Assembly: GCA_002591725.1 (NCBI GenBank)
Contig: NJAL01000002.1
Span: forward strand, 1-64,000
Direction of reading: 5' to 3'
DNA from: Candidatus Didemnitutus mandela
GTDB taxonomy: Bacteria > Verrucomicrobiota > Verrucomicrobiia > Opitutales > Opitutaceae
DNA length: 64,000 nucleotides
The position numbers and the translations under genes were made by a program. Below the pieces are notes generated by a model. The model did not search any database, was not told the DNA's origin, and worked only from the letters and a program-made list of their open reading frames with translations. The stretch's first letter is position 1. Each line of letters opens with the position of its first letter. Shown in pieces: positions 1 to 10,376 of the stretch.

Positions 1-703
1 GGGAGGGAGGGGTTAACGGGGCTCCATAGTAGGGGGAATTGTGTTTAAACACGGGTCGAAAAACGCTAAAGCAGTAGTCGTTGAGGTTGTGACGCCACAT
101 AGCGGTGATATCTATAAGGTCATTTTTTTTGATTTTGTTTTCCTTTTTGTAGCCGTAGCCCACTTTAATTTCCAACTCATCTTGAAGCCATTTACGACTA
201 GCACCTATTGTCCCTGAGTACGAAAGCTCCTGTTTTGATTTGCTATCGTACATTTCAGAAGAGAACGACAGATTCTTTTCCCACAAGCTATTCTTTCCAA
301 GAATATCCTCTCCAAGGAATACCCTCTTGGCCTTTTCCTCAAAAGTAGAGTTGTCCTTCGTCAAGAGATTGGCCTTCTCCTGCTGCTTGTCTTCCTTATC
401 TTCCTCTTCATCATCTTCATTGGCCACTCTCACAACAGCCGCGTCCTTTGCCGGAACCCGCAGCGGGCCGAAGCGCTTCGAATTAAAACTGATGGTGTCG
501 TCGTTCTCTTCTATCAAAGAACCGTACACCCGGTCGCCGTCTTTATGGACTAATACGTCATGGTTTTTGCCTCCCGTGGGGGCACTTCTCTCCAAGGTTT
601 TTTTTTCCGACAACGGCGAAAAGCGTCCAGCTTCAGCCTGCAAAGCAGGTAAAACCACAGCCAAAAGCCAAAGCAGACATACAGCTTTTTTTATCATTTT
701 CAT
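1..703 (-). CDS. DUF481-type outer-membrane protein, N-terminal part, runs off the left edge
   Basis: An uninterrupted minus-strand frame of 234 codons runs from the ATG at 703 to the edge of the window, so the stop codon lies outside. The first 23 or so residues form a clear signal peptide: MKMIKK, a hydrophobic stretch, then a cleavage-like ALQA-EAG. A short beta-rich domain follows (GDRVYGSLIEEND, then FGPLRVPAKDA), of the kind found in front of DUF481 domains. Next comes a charged linker rich in Glu/Asp/Lys, and then aromatic beta strands (KVGYGYKKENK, DITAMWRHNLNDY) that fit the start of a DUF481 outer-membrane barrel. Function is unknown for the family. An in-frame second ATG lies at 697. 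Its upstream flank (704-840) is very AT-rich, as before other retained genes here. I judge it intact in the visible part. The family call is by recognition of style, not alignment. Confidence 0.72.
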   Translation of the reverse strand, partial: MKMIKKAVCLLWLLAVVLPALQAEAGRFSPLSEKKTLERSAPTGGKNHDVLVHKDGDRVYGSLIEENDDTISFNSKRFGPLRVPAKDAAVVRVANEDDEEEDKEDKQQEKANLLTKDNSTFEEKAKRVFLGEDILGKNSLWEKNLSFSSEMYDSKSKQELSYSGTIGASRKWLQDELEIKVGYGYKKENKIKKNDLIDITAMWRHNLNDYCFSVFRPVFKHNSPYYGAPLTPPS

Positions 704-839
704 ATATTTTATTGAAATGATTCTTTTTTAAGTTATTTTTTTAATTTTAATATTTTAGAATTAGATATTAGCTATATGCATGAAGCAAACATAATAGCGA
801 TCATTTTAAAAAATATAGTATGCTAATAACATCATTTTT

Positions 840-1938
840 TCGGCTCCCAATTTCAACGGTTACAGTTACAGCCGCCACCAGCAACCACCCAATTCTCCGA
901 TTAAGACCACAACCATCCGTAGTATATAGTATATGGTCCGAAAAAATCATGCATCTCGTTTAATGATCTTTCATCCACCAGCTTCAAGCTCAATCAGTAA
1001 TATAAATAATAAATAATATAAAATATAACATAAACTAATATGCGAGAATGGCCTCCCGCAACGCTCGGTCAGCTTCAGACAGAGACCGAGCTGGCGCTCG
1101 CCTCGATGTGTGGAGTGCCGAAGATCAGTGTTCGGTCATTACCAGCATAATGAATAGCTTCGGCCACCCCAAAAACTGGGGCTTCCCACTGCCAACCATT
1201 TTTGGTTGGTTTCGCCAGCTATGAACGCAGTTTGAGCGCCATCCCCGCCACCTTTTACGCTAGCATCAGCGACACGGAGCGCACCCCAACTATCTCCACT
1301 ATTGATTGGGAACTCACGCCAACAAAAGCCCGACGGCACAAAAGTCGCTTTTTGTCCGCCCAGCAAAGGCCATGCAACTCTACACCAAGAAAAATTATCG
1401 ACTCAGATCGACCACGGGGTCTCGACCACCGGCTTTCTACCTTCCGATGACCTCCTTGTGCAGGCCAACTAGCCAAAACTTCAACCTCGATTAGCGGCAT
1501 GTCAATGTCATGTCCATCGACATCATAACGCCACTGCGTCACTAGCCACTGTCACACGCAACGTCAAGTCACCCCCCCTATCATGGGGAAGCAAGTCCAG
1601 CCTCAGTTTCTGGCTTTCTGGCCGGCGTCATCGCGACGCCAGGGTGGTTTCCGCCGGGGAGTATGCCGCACCAGCCAATATAGAAAGCGCTGGCCAGCTC
1701 TGTCTTCCTCTTGCTCGCCACCCACTGATCCTGGCGCTACTCGAAGCAAGCGCTCTGGTAGCTCGGTCTGGCCAGCGGTGCGCTCCGCCGCACGATAGCC
1801 GTACGTTTCCTGCGGGAAAAGAATGGGAAATGTCTCCACAATCCTCGCTGCTCATTCTCGTCGCGCCTTCTTCTTCTCAGTTACTCATCCTATCCTGGCG
1901 TTTCGTCCCCGGTTACGGCCAGCAAGGCTGGCGCCTAC
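840..1938. other. degraded stretch, no gene recognised
   Basis: All six frames are broken by many stops and the short open frames look like chance. I see no family motif, RNA gene or repeat here. It is probably decayed coding sequence. Confidence 0.5.
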
Positions 1939-1970
1939 CGGCGGACAACTAGTCAACTAGTTGTCCGCCG
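1939..1970. repeat. perfect 14-bp inverted repeat with 4-base loop
   Basis: CGGCGGACAACTAG and its exact reverse complement CTAGTTGTCCGCCG are separated by TCAA. The hairpin would be very stable. It lacks a T-run on either side, so it is not a typical intrinsic terminator. No intact gene lies next to it. Confidence 0.75.
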
Positions 1971-2022
1971 TCCCCCTTCCGTTGCCTTTCAGTAGCTTCC
2001 GCTGACATCAGAGTGCAGCAAC

Positions 2023-2051
2023 AAAAAAAACTCCAGGCCAAACAGCCTGGA
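2023..2051 (-). terminator. intrinsic terminator, minus strand, no living gene in front
   Basis: Read on the minus strand, TCCAGGC-TGTTTG-GCCTGGA forms a 7-bp stem with a 6-base loop and is followed by G and eight T residues. This is a textbook rho-independent terminator. The sequence that would have been transcribed into it (above 2051) holds no intact gene, so it probably marks the end of a lost one. Confidence 0.7.
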
Positions 2052-2699
2052 AAATTATCGTTCGATTGAACAGAAAGTCCAGCCTAAAACCCCGCGAGCG
2101 CAGCTTATCTAGCGCTCCTTGTGTTTGACGGCTTAAAGAGCAGCCTGCTAGCCTTATATGATAAGGGCATTGGCTATTCCGCAGTCTTTTTTCGGAAAAC
2201 CGGGTTTCAGTTTTCATAAATTGCGCTTCTCAGGACCAGTAAGAAGCGCGCCTATTGCTCAACATATTATCTGGAAAATAATTAAAAGTCTAACTAGATA
2301 GACTAGAATAAACTTGCGAGCGACGATACCTAGGATCCGATCCAAAAGATCACCCCAAAAAAGTTTCGATCTACTTCGTGCCGATCGTCTCCCAACGGAC
2401 TAAAAACAGCAAGAAATACTCTATTAGCTAGCGTCTCGCCGTCAAGCTCACTGTGGGCATAGCTGACGTCCTCGTTTTCTCTTCCGGCCGTCATCGACGA
2501 AAGCACCACGTGCTGGCCAAAAAATTTTCTAAATGTGCAATTGCTGCACGCGAAAGGATGGCGCGCCAAAACACCAAGTATATTTTACCATGCGCCCATC
2601 GCTAAGCCCAGCAAAAAAACCTTGCCGCCCGCTTCAAGCTCATGGGGAAAATCTGTTTCTACTGGCTTAAGGCTTTGCGCTGGCAGCTATCTTGGCACC

Positions 2700-3340
2700 C
2701 ACCTTTATTTGGCAATATATTTTCAACAATTCGGAAAATGGCGACCAGCTTAACCGAAACGATTACCACGGCATCTTTGGCCGCTCGCGAGCGCGGCGTT
2801 AAAGACAGCCTCGCGTCGATGCGATTTCTGTCGCCCCCTCCGCACCAGAGTACGCAAACACATCGACATGGCCCACAATGGCGACGTCACCAAAGCCAGC
2901 GTCGGATTTGCCAGCTACTACCACCCGGCTCTGTGTCTCGCCATCGACGCCAATCTCGCCTTCACCCACGCCCGTTATCGCAACGCGCCCAACGAGGACC
3001 ATGTCGTCTATTCGATCAGCACCGTCACGACTGCCGGCGCGGACATTTAGTTTTCGCACGGACTTCTCGGTGCTTTGTACCTACGCTATTTCTGTCCGCA
3101 ACTGATTGTCGAGAGCAACTCCATCATTGCTAACCGACAGCCTCCGACTCGGCTTACGGCAGAGAAGCCCGGATTCACTGCCCACGTGTTGAACCTTCTC
3201 GATCGCAAAAATCAGGAAATCGCCTATTTACACTACTCTTACCTCGCGCCTTCCCGTAAAATTCGCCGATAGCGTCAACAGCGTGTATTTCCACCCCACT
3301 GAGCCCCTTGCCGTTTGTGGGGGGAATCACATGGCGATTT
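2700..3340 (+). pseudogene. TonB-dependent receptor remnant, C-terminal half
   Basis: Several plus-strand frames joined by shifts read as the C-terminal barrel of a TonB-dependent outer-membrane receptor. Around 2930-3050 there is DANLAFTHARYRNAP, typical of the strand just before the last barrel hairpins. Around 3190-3240 there is VLNLLDRKNQEIAYL, the conserved 'ln.LdrKy..i.Y' strand of these receptors. The next frame, near 3280-3330, gives VYFHPTEPLAV, the usual final strands. Stops and shifts separate the pieces. The N-terminal plug should lie upstream (about 1000-2700) but I could not read it. Such receptors import large nutrients across the outer membrane with TonB energy. The substrate cannot be told. 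Family recognition is fairly safe; the start of the gene is unknown. Confidence 0.55.
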
Positions 3341-3959
3341 TAAAGAGCGCTACATTCGACAGCGCCCCCAATTGCCACGTAGAAAAAACAGCGAATAAAC
3401 AGCCGGGCGTAACAAACAGGCTTGTTTTGGAGCCTCTTCCCAAGGGAGGTACGCGCCACGCCTGGACGGTCCAGCTGGAATCGCAGAAGCGCTGCCATTG
3501 TGAGCTTTCAGCAGCGCAGGCTGCCGCTCGGTGCAACCGTCAAAAACATGATGCTCGTCAATGATCTCAGCTACATCCCAATCAACACTACGACAGACTG
3601 ACAGACGCTGCCCACGATCTGAGGAAAATAAGCCGGGCAACTAGCAACTAGAATACGCCTGTTAGTTAAAATTGGTGTTCGTCTGTACCCTGCCCTTCTG
3701 GTTTTGGTGCAGTTTCGGTCTCCGCAGCTGGATATTGCTGCCGCTGGCCAGAGCCCTCCACAAAAAAACTCTATGCGACGCCAGCGCCCTAATGGGGAAC
3801 CACTCTCAACCCAAAGAAGACCAGTCACCATCGGCTGCCTTACACAGTCTGCTGCTCGCTATCAGAGTGATTTCCAAGCCGCTGGAGGACAACGAACTCC
3901 CCCACGACAGCCTCAACTTGCTCTGAAAAACAAATCGATTTCTTCTCTGGTGGGGTGGC

Positions 3960-4367
3960 TTGTTTTTTTGTCGCGCTCGCCTTGACTCTCGAAACGGTGG
4001 GCGTCGAGCTACTCATCCTACTGGCTGCTGGTATAGTATGTTTCCCTCGCGTGGGCCCGAAAAGACAGTATGGGCGGGCGCCGAACGCGCATACTCGCAA
4101 CTATTTCAGTTACGGAAGCAAATCGACGAAGCGCTGCTGCACGTCGACCACAGAATGGCCATGCCGGCATTTTATCCGCATTTCACAGCTGGTCGGCTGC
4201 GCGAGGATTACGAAGCAAAGCTCCTCGCGCGTCATATCGCAGCGAATGCGGCCTTCGAAGTTCCGCCACTTCGAGTCGGTCTTTTTGCATTGCTAGCAAT
4301 GCAAACTGCGCTGTGGCACACCGCCGCCCTACGCCATGCAGGTAGATTTTCGCTCGCCGAAAAATAA
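3960..4367 (+). pseudogene. unidentified protein fragment with a long open C-terminal frame
   Basis: From about 4040 to the stop at 4367 a plus-strand frame stays open and has natural-looking composition (AERAYSQLFQLRKQIDEA, then MPAFYPHFTAGRL and EDYEAKLLARHIAANAAFEV), mostly helical, with a hydrophobic tail near 4270-4330. The part before 4040 looks like noise, so the true N-terminus is lost or in another frame. A hydrophobic stretch in another frame at 3955-4030 could belong to it. I do not recognise the family. It lies between the receptor remnant and a dead DUF481 gene. It could be the end of a membrane or surface protein. There is no visible start and no intact partner, so I treat it as a remnant. 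Confidence 0.3.
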
Positions 4368-4421
4368 AAAGCAGAACCGTCGAGGGGCCCTGTTTTAAAA
4401 GGTCAAAGCTGATGAGCTCGC

Positions 4422-4857
4422 TTACCTCCAGTCCAGCAACAGGCTGGTAAAATAGAGCGTGTAAAGGGAATCGAAGCCTTGAGGTGCGTTGATGTTGTAG
4501 TCGTTATTAAAGCCAAGGCGGAGTTTGCAGCGCACATCAGTGAGGGACACCTCATGGGTCGACTCCTGATTAATCTGGAAGTTGGGGAAAACCCTGAAAG
4601 CCAGTGTGTAGGTGGCCCTGTTTCTCAGCTTGCCATGCTTGAACTCGCAGGTACGGGCGCAGATCGAGTCGAAAAGGAGTACCGTCCACATATTTTTTAT
4701 ACTATACGTGTGCTTCACACCGGCACGGAGCTCGAGGTCCTGGTTGGCTTTCTTCACCAGCCTGTAACCGACACCAAAAACTGTGATGGGGCGGGAGTCG
4801 AAGCTTTGGCTTTGCGCTTTATTTATGTCATGCTAATGAAAGTTTAATCTCCAACTT
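4422..4857 (-). pseudogene. second DUF481-type protein, C-terminal remnant
   Basis: A minus-strand frame from about 4820 to the TAA at 4422 reads like the C-terminal barrel of a DUF481 protein. It has repeating amphipathic strands (VFGVGYRLVKKANQDLEL, then ATYTLAFRVFPNFQINQE) and ends with the pattern YNINAPQGFDSLYTLYFTSLLLDWR-like, in which 'D(S/T)..Y.tsL....W' is the usual last strand. Upstream the frame runs into stops near 4840 and I find no signal peptide, so only the last 130 or so residues are readable. The protein at the left edge belongs to the same broad class, so this is probably a dead paralogue. Function is unknown for the family. Confidence 0.5.
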
Positions 4858-6030
4858 TCATCTATCACGAGCCATTTTCCGGGCCGGCTTAGAAAAATTC
4901 CGCCAACAAATTGACAGACGAGTGCCACTGGATTCGCGATTGCGACAGCGCAAGCGGCGTTAGTCAGCCCAAACTATCTAAGAGGCTACACCTCCTATGC
5001 CTCCATGAAACAGCTCTATAACTATAAAGTCTCTTCCCACATACGGGGAGCTGGAGCGAAAAATCACCACCCACGTGCGCTATTTTTTACGGGGGGAACT
5101 CGACATAGACCTGCGGAGACGTAACGTACATATCATATGGAGGACCTCTTGGTCAACTGCCAAAGGGCTCCGCATACAACCTCCATCCGATAATTCCTAT
5201 ATCCCCTCGCGTTCATTTCCGAGATCTTTTACCTTACCACAGTTGCGTAGCTTGCCGGGATCGAAGTTCGAAGACCAACGCCTTGCCAGTTTCATGGCCG
5301 CATCGTGGGAGGTCGTGCAGGTTCGTCCGGCCAACCAACCCCATGTCACTGATTCGGTCCAAACAGGCTATCTTTGCGAGAGCTGGCTCCATAATAAGGC
5401 CGCCACCAGTCGCACGACCACCTAACGCATCAGCACCAGCTTCAATTATTGGACTTAAGATGAAAGTTATTCACTATATAGGGAGCCGCTGGACGAGTTT
5501 TTGCGCGTCAACTCCGGTGATTAGATTCTCATGCCGTCTCTGCATGAGTGGCTAGCCTTCCGCTGGTTGTGCTGTGCTAGTTTACTTTGTCTTTTTGACT
5601 GTTCGAGTGAGCCTTCGCGTCACAAAGGTCTGCCAATGAAGTCGATCCCCGCTGTTGCGGGGTTCTTAGAATTTTTTCGACGGAAAAGATTCTCGCGGGA
5701 ATCCACGTCAGCGCTGGGTTTTTCACGACAAGGGGAATAAAAGGACAACAATTCGAGAAATATTATTCCCGACAATTTCGGCAGCAAGCTACACGCAAAC
5801 TGAAACAACCAAGACGTCGATACCTGCAGCAGCCTCGACTACAACGTTTGCAACGCGCGTATAGACCAAAATAGCCACTCTTAGTGGCAGTTTTGGTGGT
5901 AGTGGTAGCTGCTGCTGCGGCAAGAGCGGCAATAGCACCCGGCAGCACAAGACATGGGATAATTAACCCAAAAGGAAGTAAATAAAACAGCAGAATTGCT
6001 CCCACAGGAACAGCGCATCAGCATCGTACC
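4858..6030. other. degraded stretch, no gene recognised
   Basis: Short open frames on the plus strand (5075-5425, 5531-5740) contain pieces that could be beta strands of an outer-membrane protein, but nothing specific enough to name. No RNA gene or repeat seen. Confidence 0.4.
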
Positions 6031-6213
6031 ATGCTTGTGATCCGCCGATTCGACGATGGTAAACGGTCGTTCACCGCGATCTTTTTGTCAGGTGAGCCCG
6101 CTAAGATTTTTCCGACGACCGACCGCGAGCACGCGCGGATCCTCCAGATCTATAAACAGGACAAGCTCTACACAGACATCCTAAACGATTTCACCGACCT
6201 CGAAATCGGCTAA
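6031..6213 (+). pseudogene. unidentified C-terminal fragment
   Basis: A 60-codon plus-strand frame (MLVIRRFDDGKRSF, then FLSGEPAKIFPTTDRE and ILQIYKQDKLYTDILNDF) has the composition of a real protein and ends with a stop that touches the end of the minus-strand frame of the permease. It looks like the last part of a longer protein whose upstream part is unreadable. I do not recognise the family. It could be coding, but there is no ribosome-binding site and sequence upstream is broken. Confidence 0.25.
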
Positions 6214-6536
6214 TTCCTATTAGCCTCATGAAATCGAGAACCGCCCGTCGGAAGCCAGCCGCTCCTCGTTAAAAATAGCCCGGTACCGGCCGGCCGCGAG
6301 AAGCCCGGCTCCGGCTCGCTGTCGCGGAAAGCGAGGCCAGGCTGACGTAATTCAGCCTTTTCCAGTCCAGCGGGGCAAGGAAATGAGGAGCTCGGCGATG
6401 TCTTTTTCCGTTCATAAGTTTTCTGATCATCTGGAGGCGTAATTATCTTCGCCAACTGGAATCGGATCAAAATTCTCAAGTTCCTTCCACTAGCTTCCGC
6501 CGTTTTCCCAGTAATTTGCCCGCAACGGACGGCGGT

Positions 6537-7659
6537 TCCACGTCCGCTACGCATCCGCACGAAAAGAATTGTCGCCAGCCCAATCATCGCGCAGTTGGGT
6601 ATCCAGGCTGCCAGCATCGGATCTAGGTAGCCATTGCTACCAAGAGCCGTCGCGATCGTCGTGAGCAGATAATAGAAAAGGAAAAGTCCAAAAGATTTTA
6701 AAGCGCCCAACACCGGGCTCCTCCGCATGCCAGATACGGAAAGCGGAACGGCAATCGCGAGGATGATCAACGGCCAGAGCGTGTCGGCCAGCAACCCATA
6801 ATAACGCGTCGCGTAACACAAAACCTTGGGGTTTCCATCGGATTGAAAGTAGTCGACGATCTGGTGCAGCTCGAAAAACGAGAGTGTATTCGGCTTCTGG
6901 TCGATCAGCACCATCAACGCCGGATCTTCAATGTAATAAGGAACCGGTTTTTCGTCGAAAACGACGGATCTGATTAAATCGCCCGTATCGGGATCGAACC
7001 ACATTTCCCGGCCCGAATTGAAGGTCCATAGCCGCTTTCCTGTATCGTAGGTCGCCGTGCGTGCCATGATGCGCGTCGCTTCGTGACGTTGATGATCGAG
7101 CTCCGAGATCGTAACGCCATAACCCGTGTTCGTATTACGGTTGTAGCAGTCAACATACCACATACGCCCAGCGCTGCGGCTTATCGAAAGCGACATTTAT
7201 CATAAGACCAAAATCCGCCGCTAAGCCGCGCTGCGACTCAGCACGAAACTCGAAGCTCTCGAGCAATACTCTCGACCGTTCCACCGACCACGACACGACA
7301 TAAACATTTAGCCACAGCGACAAACAACAAAAGCAGATGCACATGAACCAGAGTACGCGCGTCGTTCGAAAAATATTCAGCCCCGCCGCCCGGGTTGCGG
7401 TAATCTCGTTGTTCCGATGCAGCCGACCGAGCACGTAAAGCAGGGACAACAGTAGGGAAATCGGGAACACCACTGAGAGATAGCTCGGCATCAAGGTCCC
7501 ATAATAAAGCACCATGTCGGACATGGCCGCACCGGAACTTATAAGATCGCGAAAATTGTCGTAGAGTGCAAAAATCAACAACAGGCCCGTGTTCGCGCCG
7601 ATGAACAACAAAAGCACGCTCAGCCATTCGCGGAGAATATATCGATCGATAACTGTCAT
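6537..7659 (-). pseudogene. LptF/LptG-family lipopolysaccharide-export permease, one frameshift
   Basis: This inner-membrane permease would, with LptB and LptC, extract lipopolysaccharide from the inner membrane and push it along the Lpt bridge. The first frame starts at MTVIDRYILREWL (7659; a longer start at 7671 is possible) and gives the N-terminal membrane segments, then PISLLLSLLYVLGRL and HRNNEITATRAAG, the family's signature cytoplasmic loop. It stops at 7150. The next frame takes over at about 7165 (MWYVDCYNRN) and carries the periplasmic jelly-roll domain and the last membrane segments (LWPLIILAIAVPLSV, GLFLFYYLLTTIA), ending near 6537 with ILFVRMRSGRG. So one single-base indel near 7160-7175 splits an otherwise complete gene. 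Beyond 6537 the frame runs on for about 108 codons of unlike sequence to 6210. F and G subunits cannot be told apart. It may be a fresh pseudogene or a base error. Confidence 0.8.
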
Positions 7660-8089
7660 CAGCCACCACAAAAACGGCCCCGCAGACGGTGTCTAACGCT
7701 GAATCACCCAACGCAAAATTCGATGCACCAATCGCAAAAATCTCCATAAGAACCAAACTTGGGGGGTTCCGGTGCCGAGCGGCCTGCTTTCATCTGCAAC
7801 CACATCTAACTTACCATGCCCGACTGTTCAAACCCGGTTCTAGATCTCCGGCGCCCGGTCCGAGATCCGATTAATTGCCCGCACAAGCCACGTCTTAAAG
7901 CTTTCCCATTCGTAGCTCTCGATTGTTTTTCGTTACCCCATCATGGAATCGCTCCTGCTCGTGCTTCTTCATCATCTTACTGTGCTGGTCATCACTAGAT
8001 CCGGCCACGCCGATCCCAATTTCTTCGGCTGTCCCGAAACCATCCACAAAAAACCTGAATTCGATAGGTAGTAGCCTGACAGCGCGGTC

Positions 8090-9320
8090 GATGAAAAAAT
8101 CTGACCGCCCACCCAGTTCGAGACAATCGAAACAGCAGACCTCGGCAGGATGGAATTCACATTACCCACCAATGGCACAATAGCACGAAATACGCAGCAA
8201 GTGCCCTACATCGACTTCCTCTACGAAAATGCTCGCCTATACAGGGGAAGCCAGAATCTCAACATAGCGACTAGCACTAGTCGCTGGTCCTTCTATGGAC
8301 TTTGAATCAACCCCGGCGAATAACTCGGGAAAAACCACTCTGCAAGACGGCCGCATCTCTTCGCGACCCTCCAAGATGACGGCCAAGCACGCCGCCCCTG
8401 GCGACGAAGCCTTCGTGATCGAAAGCCATATTTTCCGGCTACGCTCGCTAAATACCTAGCCCCGTTTGGTAACCGCCTTCGCAACCTCACTCCTGGAGCT
8501 AGTTTGCAGCCAGTTTCACAACTTCTTTGAATATTACGGCGCACCTGAGCTCAGGACTTAACGCTGTATTTCAGGAAATGTACGGCTACGATATCGAAGC
8601 CCGCGCCGTCGATCCCAATGGGAACAAAACCGCTCAACACAGGGCCACTTGTGACGTATGAAAAGCAGTTACCGTAAAAAGCTCGGCTAGTTGCGCCAGC
8701 CACTGCTACCTGATCGCGTAGCAAAAACGGTCACACGAACATGGCTAGTTGATCGGCGACCAGTTCCACGTCTCACCCGCCAATCTCTTCAACTTCGACA
8801 CCGGCGCAGAGATCGCCGAAACGGAAACTTTTAGCTCTACGTCTTTCCTCATTCACGGACTCCGCCGTATGTATGTTTAAGGTGCTCAGCTATCAGGATT
8901 TTTGCCCGAGTTGCTCGTCACTCGTATGCCCTCATACGCCTGTTATCCGCTCACGTTTAGTGAAATTTGCATCTGGTTGCACAGACATTGGAAGCTTCCC
9001 CTATCGAAGGTCAAGTCGGAGCTGAGTCGCTTGTTTTTCAATGGCATCGACCAGATTTTCTACCACAATACTGGCTACTCGCTAGAAGGTCCTTTGTTGC
9101 CAGGATGGCTTTTCTACGCCGTCATCAACCCAATCCGCACAACCCGTGGCCGCAGGGCTTCGACGTAATGAATCGCCATGTCGCCTGCGTGCAGTCAATC
9201 CGCCAACGCAGGGAGCCAAGCTGTCTGATGGAACAGTTCGCCGTTCACAACATCCACTATGTGCCCGGGCCAGCCTTTCGGCCGTCTCGCACGCCCTCCT
9301 AGTTAGAGAAGTAAAGAAAG
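8090..9320 (+). pseudogene. alpha-L-rhamnosidase-like glycoside hydrolase (GH106 style) remnant
   Basis: Pieces from several plus-strand frames line up with the catalytic region of GH106-type alpha-L-rhamnosidases. Around 8590-8640 there is MYGYDIEARAVDPNG. Near 8780-8870 there is SPANLFNFDTGAEIAETETF, which matches the 'HGSP.NL.DLY..PEIPETE.F' block. Near 8990-9110 there is KSELSRLFFNGIDQIFYHNT followed by GPLLPGWLFYA, matching 'G.nhifyHGt.YSP...PWPGWLFYA'. The next frame (9130-9230) continues with NPHNPWPQGFDVMNRHVA and VQSIRQRREP. The order is correct for the family. The gene is cut by many stops and shifts. The enzyme would have cut terminal rhamnose from plant or algal glycans. Assignment is from memory of the family pattern. 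Confidence 0.5.
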
Positions 9321-10262
9321 TCTGAAGATTAGACTGCAGCTCCGACAAACAACTTCTAGAAGCTACAGTCGAGTCCAGCGAGCCCGCCATGCCTGGAATC
9401 CGCTGCAAGGTCGTCGTTGGCCCAAGTGCGCGCCGGATGATCGCCACGACCATGCAATAGCAGCAACAACCCGCCGCCGCCTGCGAAAAAATTGTCTTTT
9501 AAAAATAAAAACTAGACGACGACGCTCCAAGGCCTCGGACAGCTCGAAACGCGCCAAAACGACTTTCAAACCGCGCGTGCAGCCCTCGCCAAGCAGGTAG
9601 CCATCACGAACGATGTTCTCGGCGAACTCGCCAGCCAGGAAACCCTGGGCGAACCGCCGGCCGAAAACTAGCGGCTCATCCCCGCGATATCCGCAAGAGC
9701 GCGCGAGCAAAATTAAACAGACACAGCACCAGCACAGCTTCGTTCCTGGCTTTTTTGCTTCGCGTGGACAGCTATCTAAAGTCAGACTGCCAACATGCTT
9801 TAGCTAGAAGTCACCAACCGCACCTGCGATTTCGACCCTCGCGGTATGGGTTGAAAAATTATGCGCGAAATAAATTTTGTCGATATAAACTACCAGCCTT
9901 TCGACGCCTCCAAGTAGGGCCTCCGACACTCTCGGTCTCGTACGGCTAAATACCGCTGCTAAAGATACACTCTGCGTCGAAATAATGTACAAATCATAAA
10001 AAATCACCTCTCTCGCTCTCTTGGAGTCGGACAGCCAAGGTGCCCCAAAAGCCTAATTTTATCAAAAAAACCTAAGAAAATGCCCCATCCTTCTCTAACC
10101 CTTTGCTGAAGATATCAGCCAAATAATCGATCTGGTCGCTTTGAAGTTTTTATATAACTATAACTATATAATAATTTCCGTAGCAGCTTGCTGGCTTGCC
10201 CTGATGTAAAAACAAAAGGTCGCGACCTTCTTCCAGCCTTTCCTTTTTTGTCCCAAGAAGGA

Positions 10263-10278
10263 AGGCGCTCCCGCGCCT
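10263..10278. repeat. short perfect hairpin
   Basis: AGGCGC and GCGCCT flank the loop TCCC. No T-run follows on either strand. It is in unreadable sequence with no gene nearby. Confidence 0.4.
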
Positions 10279-10347
10279 GACCTTGTTATTTATTGCGCTG
10301 CTCAGCAGAAAAGCTCGAAACGTTAACCTCTTTTCTCCTAGAGTGGG

Positions 10348-10376
10348 AGCCTGTTACGCAACTGCCTTAACAGGCT
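10348..10376. repeat. 9-bp perfect inverted repeat
   Basis: AGCCTGTTA at 10348-10356 and TAACAGGCT at 10368-10376 are separated by 11 bases. A T-rich but interrupted tail (TGTTGTCC) follows on the plus strand, so it may be a worn terminator. Confidence 0.45.

Noticed and set aside
240-731. 163-codon plus-strand open frame with long Ser runs
   Set aside because: It is the antisense of the signal-peptide-bearing DUF481 gene; the Ser runs come from its Asp/Glu/Lys codons.
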